Assembly (NCBI GenBank): GCA_964020155.1
Contig: OZ026565.1
Span: 3,028,553-3,092,552 of the forward strand
Direction of reading: 5' to 3'
From: Chondrilla cf. caribensis
Taxonomy: Eukaryota > Porifera > Demospongiae > Chondrillida > Chondrillidae
Length of the DNA: 64,000 nt
The translations under genes were made by a program, and so were the position numbers. This document shows, piece by piece, positions 9,554-20,905 of this stretch (its first letter is position 1; every line of letters starts with the position of its first letter). The notes under the pieces were generated by a model. It was not told the DNA's origin. It ran no database searches and was given only the letters and a program-made list of their open reading frames with translations.

Positions 9554-12500
9554 ATGGTCAAACTCCTTTGTTTGCTTGCTTGTGAGTCACATACATATAA
9601 TATTATATGTATATATACTGAATCATTTTGTACACAAAAGCAGGATATACTGCAATAAAGCTCAAAATACCCTTAATATGACTAATTCCTGGTTCTGTCG
9701 TAAAAAAACATAACTGTCTCCTTCACCTCAATCAAGTACATTTCACAGTACTGAAATACTCTTATACAGTTAGCATTGTAAGTAACACTAACACACATGT
9801 ACTTCATATTGCAGGGGTTGCCTTTCATTTTGCCCAAGTACACTCTAAGACTTGTGCACTCAATTTGCAATCAGACGTCAGAGCTTATTTCTTAATACCT
9901 GGGGGCTTATGGCAGATTGAAGTTGCTTGGAGTTCCGAGAACAAAGATTGCGAACTGATACTGATGGAGGAGAAGACCCATGGGAAAGAAGATTTGGAAC
10001 CGAAGATCTCAGAGATGTGTGAGTAAATCAGTCATTAGCAAAGTTTCATACTGCAATTGACAATATTAATTTACACAAATGAAGGAATCTACAAAATTTG
10101 CATTACTGTATATCCATATTGTATTTTATCTTTTTCCAAAACTAAATTTACACATTTCCCCCACATGCTTTATATTGGGGTAATCCTTCAACATAGTGTT
10201 GTTCAAAGACTTAGTGCTCTTGAAATCATATTGATTAGGATTGCTGATCTTTGACTAATAATACACAATTATTATAATTGTTGATCTTTGAGACATAATT
10301 CACAATTATGTCTCCTGTACATAATCAAATTTGGTCTTGAATTTGAGTTTCTGTTTCTTTCAGTTGAATTTGCAACATGCTATATTAAGTCATACGTATG
10401 TGTCGAATAATATTATGTACTCTTCTATAGGTAAAAAAGGGGGCTATTGCGTATTTGACGTTACCAAGCCAGGTTGTGTAAAGGGTATAGCTCAGTACCC
10501 ATTAATGAAGTTCGAGTCAAACTGTCCAAAGGATTGTCCTGGTTTTGCAACACGCACATTTACAAGTAAGATCCAGAGCAGTTCCTATAATTGTACATAT
10601 AATGTTGCATGCATGATATCCCACTACTTTGTTTCTAAATAATAGTTGAAGACCTGAAAGGAGATAGTTCCACAGCATGCAAAAAGATTATCTACCCTGG
10701 AAGTCCCTATCCAAGATCTGTTTCCAACATGGAGTTTAGAGACTGCGGACGAAACAGGACTTGCTTTGAGGAGGGCGAAGATGAGGGGCCAGGCTGCTAC
10801 TGCAAGGAGGGATATGTACTGAATGCTACTACTGGGCTCTGTGAAGATCAGGAGTCAGCCTGTCCAGAAAGAAACCCAAAAATCCCTCTTAACCTGAGTG
10901 AGTTTCAAAATACACACCATTATCATGATATTTATGTTCATTGATTACCTATTGAATATTAGTTAATATCCATATCTTCATATATGAATAAACAGAGACC
11001 CCTGATTGTGTCAAGTTGGGAGAATTGGTGCAAGTAACTTGGGAAGTGAATGCGGAAAGAATGTATACTTACACTGTTAGATCCAGTGGTGTTGTGAAGA
11101 AAAGTAAGTCCTTAAACATTGTCCAATTGTTTACATACAACTTCTCAAGGGTTAAATTGATCCCTATCCCCTTTGCAGATGAAACACTGCCTGGGAAAAC
11201 TGATCAGAGCAAGGGTTTCAATGTGGTTGGCAAAGTAGGTACACTAACCATTCCTTCTGGTGGTTTGGGTCCAGGACAATACAGTTTTGAAGTTGAGGAT
11301 ATTGTCTCTGATAAGAAAAATGTTGAGACGGATAACTTCAGCATTAAAGCAGGTAAGTATCATTTCACTGTGTTATAAGTGTAGAAGAAGTTCTAGCCAT
11401 AGTTTCAATATGCCCAACTTGTATGCAGTATGTACTTGTAAAAGTAGGTATCATCTCACTGTATTGTAAGTGTAGAGGAAGTTCTGGCTGTAGTTCCAGG
11501 ACACTAGTTTAGTAAGTTTGCTCACCTGATAATCAATCAATAACATTTATATTGCCGGCAAGTGGGTTGAAATGATAATAATATTATAGTATGATCTACT
11601 CGTTGCAAAAAGTATGGGAATATGGATGAGACGATTTGCCTGAAGTAAAACCTAGCTAACATTTTTGGATTTCTTATTCACAGCATGAAGTACCATTAAG
11701 GTTACCATACTAAAAACAAGTAATTCGAGTTCAAAAACTCGTGGGGCTGCCGGCCCTCGCACTTAAATTACTCGGAGGTCTTTCGTAGGTTCAGAAGAAC
11801 CTTCGCTGAAGTTATTACGCTTGGCAAAGCTTCAGCACACGAATTCTAGCCCAATTTCTAATTGTCGGTGTTCGAAATCGACCATCTTTATTTCGCGCAA
11901 TATATATTATAATACTAGGTGTGCACTCTGTGCAGAACCTCGCTATGGAACAAAGGTATGTTCTAGTCTACATATATTTATTTGAACAATTGTATTGTAA
12001 TATTAGGCAGTTTTTGAAAGAAAAAAAGGAAAAAGACACAGTCACGCGCATGACCACAAGCAGATGTCATGACGTCATATGTTATTTGCAAATGGCTAAT
12101 ACGATGGACGTCATTATGGCCGGCCAATTCTAGGTCCCAAACGACGTTACGGCATACCCTACTCACGCCGAAAGGAAAGTCAAAAATCGTTACACAAAAT
12201 TTTTAGAAAACTTGCTTTTTCACGTTTTAAGAGGTCTGCTGATCGCATAGCGAGGAGAGTGCCACCGTGAAGGAAAGAAATGTGAGTTGCCTTTTCTTAC
12301 GCGTTGCGCAAACTCCAGCTTGTCTGTACAAAAGTTCGTTACTTCATTTCGTAGCACACCGATGCCCACTCACACCAGCATTGACCAATATCGAATTTCT
12401 TTCACGAGCATGTTGAAACTCTCTGCGAAAGAAAGTACAAATGGGACAAAATCTAGAATTTTTAACCCAGAAATTAATCAAATGAGTGGGCGTCAACTCT

Positions 12501-12592
12501 GGGCACCCCTATGCGATGGAAACAGATAACCTCGCGATATAAACCGCTCGATAATAAATTCATTGTTGCAGTTATGCGTAGGAACACACACA

Positions 12593-12645
<53 letters not shown>

Positions 12646-15600
12646 ATATATCTATCGGATGAGCGTTACATACTGGAAGTCAAAATGACAACAATATAGG
12701 GTATACAGTATAATATTCTAAAATCAACTGACAACAAGGAGAATTGATAATAATAAAAGGCTCAAAGGGTTGCATGCCATTTGGTTCAAAATTCATCATC
12801 AGAGAGAGCCCTGTTGCAATGTTGTCCTGTATGTGCAATGCATACGTATGCGTTCACCGGTGTAATATTATTCTATATAATATGTACTGTATATGCAGTA
12901 TATGACATACTATGTATGCATACTCTACTGTACTTGTTCAATCTCATTTCATTTCAGGATGCAAGCCTGAAAGAGATTTGAATATCAGTGAGTGTTATTT
13001 GTTTCTGTGTTTGGTGCAGTAAAAAATTCATCATCTCTATTATGTTTCAGTGTGGATCCTTACAATCACATTGATGATCTGAATTAAATTGTCTGTGTTG
13101 TTCGTCCATTCATAGATGTGAAGCCTGACTGTGATACAAAAGGAATCCAGAACACAGAAATCACTTGGGATGTGGCTTCAGATAGAAGTTACCGGTATAC
13201 AATTACTGACACTTCTGACAATAGTGTTGTTAAAAGTAAGTAGTTTGTAATCCCAGCTAATCTAAACAATACATATCCGATTGTGACTGTTGACATGTTC
13301 GGTGTATGTTTATAAAATAGTGGACACATGTTGAATGTGAGGCCCCCTTGCAATTTGTACAATATTTACAATAAAAGCGACACCCACACTCAAATCAGAT
13401 TTGCAACATTGAGACCAAAGTGAACTATAATATACCTTACCTAACTGTACATAAGGAATAGAGATTGTGTTATGTTGTATGCAGAGGGACAGGGAGCTGG
13501 AACAGGAGGGGGAGATTTTACTGTGTCTGGTGGTAGAGCTCTAGTGAAGGTTACTCTTGGAGCTGGTAACTACAAGGTTACTGTTGAAGACCTTGATGCT
13601 GGTGTTCAGAATTTTTACCAAGAATCGAAGGATTTCTCCATTGAAGGTAAGTCCCAGTTCCATTAGATTAATGTGATCATGATAACTACACATTTTACAT
13701 TGCCGTATAACTGGAAATATTGGCAGTCTTTTTTTGGCGGTTGGGTAGTTTGATTGACTAACGCCAACATAATATTCACCAAAATAATAACACCCGTGCA
13801 AAACGTCAGGATTACGTCACAATTAAGTGACGTAATCCCGAACTTGCGTGTCCATGTGGCTCATATAATCATGGTGATGTATCGGTACTTCTAGAGAAAG
13901 GAACGGAATTCTGACAGTCTACCTTATTATAACCTGGGCTTGCCATCCGCCAAAATAAAAAATGCCAATACCCTAAAATTCGACCAACTGCCAAATATTC
14001 TTTCCGCCAATATTTCTGGTTTTACGGTATCACAATAATAATATAATATACTTGTGTATAAAAAATAAAATGATACAGTATCAATTAAATGATTTCTATG
14101 TTTCTTCTTCTTGTAGAGTGTAAGCAACCCCATCCCTTTAATTTGAGTGAGTTATCACAAAGTGGAAATTCATTCATGTTCACTGAATGTACACAAACTA
14201 CATCAATACAGTACTCCTCATAAGTCCGTTAAAGGCATGCATTTGTGTTGACAATACATTATTCCTAACGCCTACCATGCACATATATGAGATTGAAATC
14301 TGTTGATGTGGCAAATGAAAAGATACTCATTGTATGGGGTATTCAATGTCAAATGGTTGTTTTAATGCCTACCATGTACCTATGTTGGAATTGATTCTAT
14401 TCCATGCATGAGATTCAATTCCATGGGTTCAGAAATGAGAAGTGTTATCATGTAGATTGTTCAAGTGGTTTTCACTTTGTATTAAATATTGTATCTTGCA
14501 ATTTTCACTATATTTGTAGGGTGGGGGAAAGAGCCAGTAGCATTTGTCTATATACTCCAGTTGTATGTGTTTACAGGGCTCCCATAGTATACAATTGCAT
14601 TCTCAGAGTCCATGTACATCATTCAGTGCTCTGTTATCTATTAATTGCAGTGGTACCAAGCTGTGTGAGGTCTTCCGAATCCAGTATACAGATTTCATGG
14701 ACAGTAATGTCTGACAGAAGTTACTCCTACAAAATAAGGAATGGAAATCTCAACTTTAGTAAGTACATGCAGAACATTCAATTTATTGTTATTCTCACAT
14801 GTCTAAATATTACACAGTTGCCATTACATATCATAATAATTGTCGTACATATCTCAGCTAAAACGGTCTCTGGAGCACGAAGTTCAGGCAACTTTGTCGT
14901 TAGTGGTGGCAGAGGAACATTGACTATCACCACCCAAGGAGAATGGCCTATAGGCGTGTTCAAAGTGACCATCAATGATTTGTCATCTTCCATTCCTTCC
15001 ATGAAAACTGCCAGCTTCAAAGTTAAAAAAGGTTTGTGGCAATGCATCACCCTTATGCACTCTTCATGATAATAATTCACTCTGTATGATAATTCCATCA
15101 ATTTTATTATTATTGCTTGTTTATCATTCAGGTTGTAAGCCTGTAGAGCCTCTTGAAATTGGTGAGTGAGGATTTTATTCCCATTTCTCAGTCCTGCCTT
15201 GCAATGATGTTAATGTACATTTGAATCTATACAACCAATAGATGCTAGAGGTATTTGTACTGGAGGTGAGCCCACTGGAAGGATTTCCTGGAGTGTGCAA
15301 GCCAATCGTACGTACAAGTACACCGTCAGCAGTGGTGGTAAGGTTGTGCAAGGTATGTGGAATGTACAAATAGTGTGTATGTGGACCAGTTATGATTCAA
15401 AGGAATCATGGTTTTGTTACTCAGAGGACACAGTCCCTGGTTCTGGAAGTGCCAGTTTCCCAGTTAGTAATGGCAGAGGTCAAGTCAACCTCAAACTAGA
15501 GCCTGGTGACTACACAGTGACAGTACAAGACCTTGATGCTGGTGTGAACGCCTTTTACAGTGAATCTAAAGACTTCTCGGTTGCAGCTTGCGAGCTTGAA

Positions 15601-16643
15601 ATCAGTACGTTTGCTGGAATAACAATAATAATGCCATTTAAGTGATTGTACCATGGTTCATTGTATTGTATAGGAACCAATACCTGTGTTGAAAGCGGTC
15701 AGAACGTGGAGTTTACCCTGGATGCCACTGCAGGACGTACATACAAATATGCCATATTAGTGGAGGGGAAAACCTCACAGGTGGTGAAAAGTGAGTGTGT
15801 GACTCTTGTGTGAAAAATGAAGTATAAGTATGTATATGCTCGGATTGAACAAAAATAGTCATTATTTCAATGATATTGGCATTTGATTCCTTGCAGGTGG
15901 TGCAGTAGGAGCAAGTCAAGGTGGTAACAAATATGTACTTGCATCAACTGATGACCTTCCTGTTGGCCGATACATTCTGATGATCACCGAAGTAGAAACA
16001 GGAGGGGAAGGTTATGACAGATTCCTGGTCACTGAAAGTGAGTGATTTAGTTCACTACATGTCTAGTAAAGCACATTCTGACACACACTCTAGCTGATTA
16101 CATCCTGTGGATCATTTCCTATTGTTTTCATTAGTGCACACATGTTTTCACGTCAATAGATGCAAATATGTACACTTTGACCCACAAACAGATGAAATGT
16201 CAGGCTTGAGGACAATAAACCCAACCTATGGAAAAAAAATTTGAGGATCAGTCTCAATTTAATGCCTAATTACTCACTTGTACTTGTCTATAATATACAT
16301 TTTGCTACATCAATTTGAAAACAATTCAAATAATAATTTCAATTTCTACAGGTGGAGATATTGGCTCTGAGGTGAGGTATACAGCTAATGGAGAACACAG
16401 TGGAATGTACATCTGCTTGGATCCAATTCAAGGTGGAAGGTTTGCTGGTGGCCTCACAGCTAAAGTAGGAAGTGCTGCGGAAGCCAGCCTGACAGGACAA
16501 GGTATGCATATGTATATAAAGGGCATAAGAAAGTATGCATACCACACCATACGAAAGTAGGTAGACAATGATTATTTGAAGTGGTTGCTAGGGTTTCCTT
16601 TTGCTCATGGCATGGTCATTATTGCATACTTATACCCAGGAAT

Positions 16644-16733
<90 letters not shown>

Positions 16734-17446
16734 TATACACACACACTCACAAAAACAGACAGACATACAGAGTGAGAGAGAGCACACTTGTGGTACATAT
16801 TCTTTCAAGAACTATAGCTTATTAAAATTACTTCCACTGTTTACTCAACCACCCAGTACTTAGGAAGTACTGTATTTGCATAATACCTGATACCATAGTT
16901 TCCTGTTTGTAGTAGCTGACATCAGGTGAGAAAAGACTACAAACGGTATTATCACAATCTTCGTTATGCATACTTCACACCATACTGTGGACTATATGGT
17001 GTGTGGTGTATGGGTAGCCACCTACCAGCTGTTTCTCCAAATTTACCAAACCCAGAAGACTTTTAACACATACAATATTTATCATGTGAATTACATCATA
17101 TCATTACTACTCAAGTAATAGTTAGGAATATCTCTAAAATTCAATATGCCCAACTTGTATGCAGTATGTACATGTATGCATGGTTGGTGAGATGTTAGCA
17201 TCTTTTGGTTCATACGTACGGGTATGTGTATTCTCCAATAATATTACAGATGGATAGATTATATGCACATACGTAATAGTATTACATATTGTGTACTTTT
17301 GTACATGACTTTATCCCGTCATTCTCCAATGCTTTACAGGGAAATGCCTCCTCCAGCCTTATACTGGGAGTGAAAGTACCTTGACCATCTCTGTCAGGAA
17401 AAATGGGGGAACAGCTGATCAAGTTGCCATACGCTATCGTGGCTGA
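9554..17446 (+). CDS. Gene A: secreted modular protein, 19 exons, about 786 aa
   Basis: Exons (all introns phase 1): 9554-9581, 9815-10018, 10431-10565, 10646-10897, 10996-11103, 11179-11352, 12958-12987, 13116-13235, 13485-13646, 14117-14146, 14651-14758, 14858-15031, 15132-15161, 15242-15352, 15425-15604, 15674-15790, 15897-16037, 16352-16501, 17340-17446. The lengths sum to 787 codons including TGA. Residues 1-20 form a signal peptide (MVKLLCLLAWVAFHF). Residues 21-122 are a Cys-rich N-terminal domain. Residues 123-206 carry a TIL-like Cys module with an NAT glycosylation site. Residues 207-300, 311-404, 415-508, 519-615, 616-701 and 702-786 are six repeats; the first four show W-x-V, Y-x-Y-x-(V/I) and a later L-x-x-G-x-(Y/F)-x-V strand pattern, suggesting beta-sandwich folds. 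Ten-residue linkers starting CKP or CKQ separate repeats 1-4. I know no named family. An extracellular role is inferred. Copies B, C and D support the exon calls. Confidence 0.82.
10646..10897 (+). other. Gene A exon 4: TIL-like cysteine module
   Basis: 252-bp phase 1-1 exon. Cys pattern: CGRNRTC, then GPGCYC, GYVLNATTGLC and a final Cys five residues later. This resembles the C-terminal half of trypsin-inhibitor-like (TIL) domains. Genes B (27762-28019) and C (38338-38592) have it; the corresponding exon of gene D is only 75 bp and lacks it. Confidence 0.65.
11716..12690 (+). mobile_element. Dispersed repeat inserted in gene A intron 6
   Basis: Starts near AAGTAATTCGAGTTCAAAAA and ends near CATACTGGAAGTCAAAATG. 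Intron 6 is about 1.6 kb here against about 0.8 kb in gene C, which lacks it. Related pieces lie at 24600-25185 (reverse) and 43024-43340, and internal parts match about 21063-21150 and 23200-23700. It is more CpG-rich than its surroundings. No transposase was recognised; it is probably a non-autonomous transposable element. Confidence 0.65.
12594..12642. repeat. (TA)n microsatellite
   Basis: Pure TATATA run inside the repeat in gene A intron 6. Confidence 0.9.
13703..14027. mobile_element. 325-bp MITE in gene A intron 9
   Basis: Left end CCGTATAACTGGAAATATTG; right end in reverse CCGTAAAACCAGAAATATTG. Gene C intron 9 continues straight across the site (CATTATCACAATAATAATG) and shows the unoccupied state. 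A TA follows the right end; the left flank reads TG, probably a mutated TA. No coding capacity. Confidence 0.78.
16644..16732. repeat. (CA)n in gene A intron 18
   Basis: About 45 CA units. The same intron carries a CA tract in gene B (30867-30920) and gene C (43746-43798), so the tract predates the gene duplications. Gene D lacks it. Confidence 0.95.
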
Positions 17447-17682
17447 TGAGTATCAACAATCCTAAAGGATCTTTTCATCCTGGTATAATAGGCTTCAATT
17501 CAAGAAAATAACCTTTCTATAACACAGAATAATTACCGTGCATATTATTTAATGCACGTATATCAAGATTTTTTATCATTTATCATTATTATACTCATTT
17601 TGAACAATTCATTTGGCTTCAAATTAAGAATGGATTGGCTGCAGGTTGCATGAAAACATATTCTGCATTCCCATAAGCATAA

Positions 17683-17767
<85 letters not shown>

Positions 17768-18396
17768 ACTGAGTTTGCGTGATTGACTGTGTGTGAGGAT
17801 GCATGCATTCACTGGTGTGTTGTTTGTGTGTGTGTGGTGTGTACTCTTTCAACATCACCAACAACATCCACAAAACTATAAAACAACAGAATGGACATTG
17901 ATCTAGGAGACAAAGAGGTCATATAGAAACTGTGTAATATTATTATGGAATTTGCAAGTTAGCATGAAATGACCAGTGCTGAGGTGGGTAACAGACACTG
18001 AAAGAAAATGGTTGCACTTGTAGGTTTTACAGCAGTATCTAATTTGTCTATTTTCCATTGCACGTGTTAAATAAAATTGAATTATTTGGGTGACAGCTGC
18101 TGTTGTATTCAAATGGAGACCACATGAATGTACATGCTATGTACATACACAGGGTGAGAGGCAATAAGATTTAGATCATCACCAACCACAGGTATTGGCT
18201 AATCCACCAACTCACACCTAGCAACCATGATGTAATTAACACTAGTAATTTTGCAAACACTCGTATTCTTAAAGTGAAAATGGAGTTAGAGACAGCAAAC
18301 GGTGACTGCTCACTTAGTCTAATACTCATCATGACCCATTGCCAGTAATGGCTCAAAATGGGTGAACAATCTTGAAGGGATAGGATAGGGTGAATA
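17447..18396. repeat. 3' flank of gene A with (GT)n
   Basis: No canonical AATAAA was found close to the stop. A (GT)n run lies at about 17686-17764. The flank is homologous to that of gene C (44319-45250), including GTGACAGCTGCTGTTGTATTC near 18091 and the dispersed motif CTAGCAACCATGATGTAATT at 18218. No gene. Confidence 0.75.
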
Positions 18397-18576
18397 GGAC
18401 AACATTTCATGCTGGAGATTTCATTGAAACAGCAGGACAATAACACGACAGTTTCGTCCAGGGATTCTTCATCAGGTGTATCATAACCCTATCATACGTA
18501 TGATGGAAGCTGTAGCCGAAACTGTTGTGTTGTAGTAGTGCTGTTTCAATGAATTCCCTAGCATGAAATGTTGTCC
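18397..18576. mobile_element. Long hairpin MITE-like element, copy 1
   Basis: Arms of about 38 bp at 18397-18434 and 18539-18576 (ACAACATTTCATGCT outermost, TTCATTGAAACAGCA innermost), with further pairing inside (ACGACAGTTTCG with CGAAACTGTTGT). A second copy lies in gene C's 3' flank at 45252-45431. Probably duplicated with the gene unit. Confidence 0.75.
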
Positions 18577-19260
18577 GACACACATTCACACTTTGAAATT
18601 TGACATAAGACTACAACATTATACTTAACACATGCATATAATATAATGAATATAAATATCTAGAGTCTACAACAGAATATATTGAATCCCTAAGACCAAC
18701 ATATCTTTGTAGGTAGAGCAGAATAACTCATTGTGTGTTTCTGGACCCTTCCACGGTAACAAAGAGTGATTTGTTAAACATCCATGTATAGATCAAACAT
18801 CCATGGTACAACAAAGACCATCCACATCGTTCAATATTTCTCTTGACACTCCGATTCTCCAGCTGTTGCAGATGTGTATATACAAACCATATAAGGTATT
18901 GATGTATGCTGTTTCAAGTTGTGTTTCTGCCAATCAATTACCTACAGAAATAACTTACTTCAACTTACCTAACAACAGTAATTTCATTAATGCTCATTTC
19001 TGAATTATGGTTTAGGCTTACTGGAGTTCACATAAAATTGTAATACTTCAACCTGTCCTTAGTAACCATGACGTAACTAATGGTTCTTAATAATAATATT
19101 ATGTGTCATTAATGGGTATTATTATGTTACACAAGATCCTTTAAAATGAATCTGATTCATTAATAATGTTTAATTGTCTTATAGTGGTTTTCACAAGATT
19201 TCCATAATAATTCATAGTAACAAAAAATTAATAATATGCGGAGTTTGATAAAGACAAGAG
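18577..19260. other. Intergenic, shared with gene C flank
   Basis: No gene. Homologous to about 45432-46010 (GTGTTTCTGGACCCTTCCAC, GTTTAGGCTTACTTGAGTTC type blocks). Confidence 0.6.
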
Positions 19261-19512
19261 CTCATCTAGCTGGTTAGCCACTCTTCCATTAGAGAAGTAT
19301 GGTTTCTCACCCAGCAAAAGTGAGTTCAGAGATGCCTTGTCTATGAGATATGACTGGTTACTTGAAAGGTTGCCATCCAAATTAAGATGTACTATCTACT
19401 GTAGTTCTGGGATCTTTTTCTGATGTTCATTATCTTGCTCAGACTTACTCACCTTTCCCTACCCAGAACAGATGTAAGAATGACACCATAGATAAAACTA
19501 ATTAAATAAGAT
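19261..19512 (+). pseudogene. Retroelement ORF fragment, copy 1
   Basis: The + strand translation around 19285-19385 contains EKYGFSPSKSEFRDALSMRY, resembling a motif (GF.LSK.EFRDAL.LRYGW) found upstream of the C-terminal Cys/nuclease-like region in retroelement-derived proteins of cnidarians and sponges (recalled family knowledge). Short, no start, no continuation: a remnant. Confidence 0.5.
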
Positions 19513-19529
19513 AAATTAAAAAATTCATT

Positions 19530-19805
19530 TTGCTCACAGATGTAGCACGTGACCCTACACAGCAAGGGTGGTGCAGCATCCTGTGACCCTACATACCCAG
19601 GGTGGTGCAGTATCTCATGACCATACATAGTCAGCATGAAAATAATACAACTCCAAGGTGCTAGCTGGTCATCAGTGGTCTGATCAACTCTACGCACAAT
19701 TTACTAGTAGGAATTGTAAAAGAGGTGGACCATGAACCAATCAGTGACAGTTCATTGTCCTCACCTGGTGTACCAGTCTCTCCTGGTCTCTACAAACCCA
19801 TCCAT
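19530..19805. repeat. Dispersed direct repeat, copy 1
   Basis: Block containing AGGGTGGTGCAGTATCTC, CTAGCTGGTCATCAGTGGTC and GGTGGACCATGAACCAATCA, repeated at 25193-25436 just upstream of gene B. Confidence 0.8.
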
Positions 19806-20125
19806 AATGGCTCATCTAGCTGATTAAACACTCTCCCATGAGAGAAGTATGGTTTCTCGCTGCAGGGTATCAGGGTTATCACCCCCTTGCTCAGCAAGAC
19901 TGAGTTCAGAGATGCCTTGTCTTTTAAGATACGGCTGGTTACCTGAAAGGGGTTACCATCCAAATTAATAATATGTGTCATTTATTTCAGGAGGGAGCTA
20001 ATATGGTTTACCTGCTGTAATTTTGGGATCCTTTTCTGACGTTCATTATCTTGATCAACCAACCCACCCTTCCCTACCTCAAACAGATGTGAATATGACA
20101 TCATGATTAAAATCAAAAATATTTA
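19806..20125 (+). pseudogene. Retroelement ORF fragment, copy 2
   Basis: Second copy of the 19261-19512 block with an inserted stretch; its translation includes LLSKTEFRDALSF and then loses the frame. Followed by a diverged CATTATCTTGATC ... AACAGATGTGAATATGAC block also seen after copy 1. Confidence 0.5.
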
Positions 20126-20164
20126 GGTATGTAATGCTCATCCGATAGATAGAGATAAATTTAT

Positions 20165-20905
20165 ATCTGAAAGAGCATGGCTTCAACCTTCACAAAGAGG
20201 CTTTTCAAGATGCCATCTGTCTCAGGTATGGCTGGAAACCAGAGGATTGTCCACAACCTGTGGATGCGGACAGAGTTTCTCTGTAGAGCATGCCCTCAGC
20301 TGCAGTCTAGGTGGATTCCTGATATTGCGTCACAACAAATTGCGAGACTTAACCGCAGACCTTCTATCCCAAGTATGTCATAATGTCTCCACCGAGCCTC
20401 ATTTACAACCATTGAGCGGAGAAACACTGCAACACAACACCGCAATTAGAGAAGACAGCGCCAGATTAGACATAAAGCCAATGGCCTATGGGGAAATAGA
20501 TTCCACACTACCTTCCTCAATATCCGGGTCTTCAATCCACATGCACCCAGCTACAGATCAACGACACCTTCAAGCCTGTACCAGAGACATGAGCAAGAAA
20601 AGAGGAGAGCATATAGCCAAATAATCTCAGAAATTGAGCATGCCTCCTTTCCCCAATTGTCTTCTCAGCCACAGGAGGAATGGGCCGTTCAGCCACAACC
20701 ATGTACCAAAGACTAGCAGCCATGATTGCCGAGAAGAGGAAGCAAGAATACAACCACACTCTGATGTGGATTCGATCCAGATTAAGCTTTGCCCTCCTCA
20801 GAGCAGCCATCATGTGCTTGAGGGAATCTTGACCTTAGTGACTCTACCAACAAGATCATGATCACGTCGAAGCTATCTTGGCAGAATGCCAAATGGGCAG
20901 GGCTA
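20165..20905 (+). pseudogene. Retroelement 3' ORF remnant (Cys-rich plus PD-(D/E)XK-like C-terminus)
   Basis: The conceptual + strand protein starts near 20173 with EHGFNLHKEAFQDAICLRYGW, shifts frame near 20235-20250, then reads CGCGQSFSVEHALSCSLGGF and RHNKLRDLTADLLSQVCHNV, with SARLDIK near 20460-20480. After further shifts it gives RVFNPHAPSYRS and SRLSFALLRAAIMCLRES up to about 20830. This matches, from memory, the C-terminal part of a retroelement polyprotein common in cnidarian and sponge genomes. At least two frameshifts and a stop make it non-functional. Confidence 0.7.
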
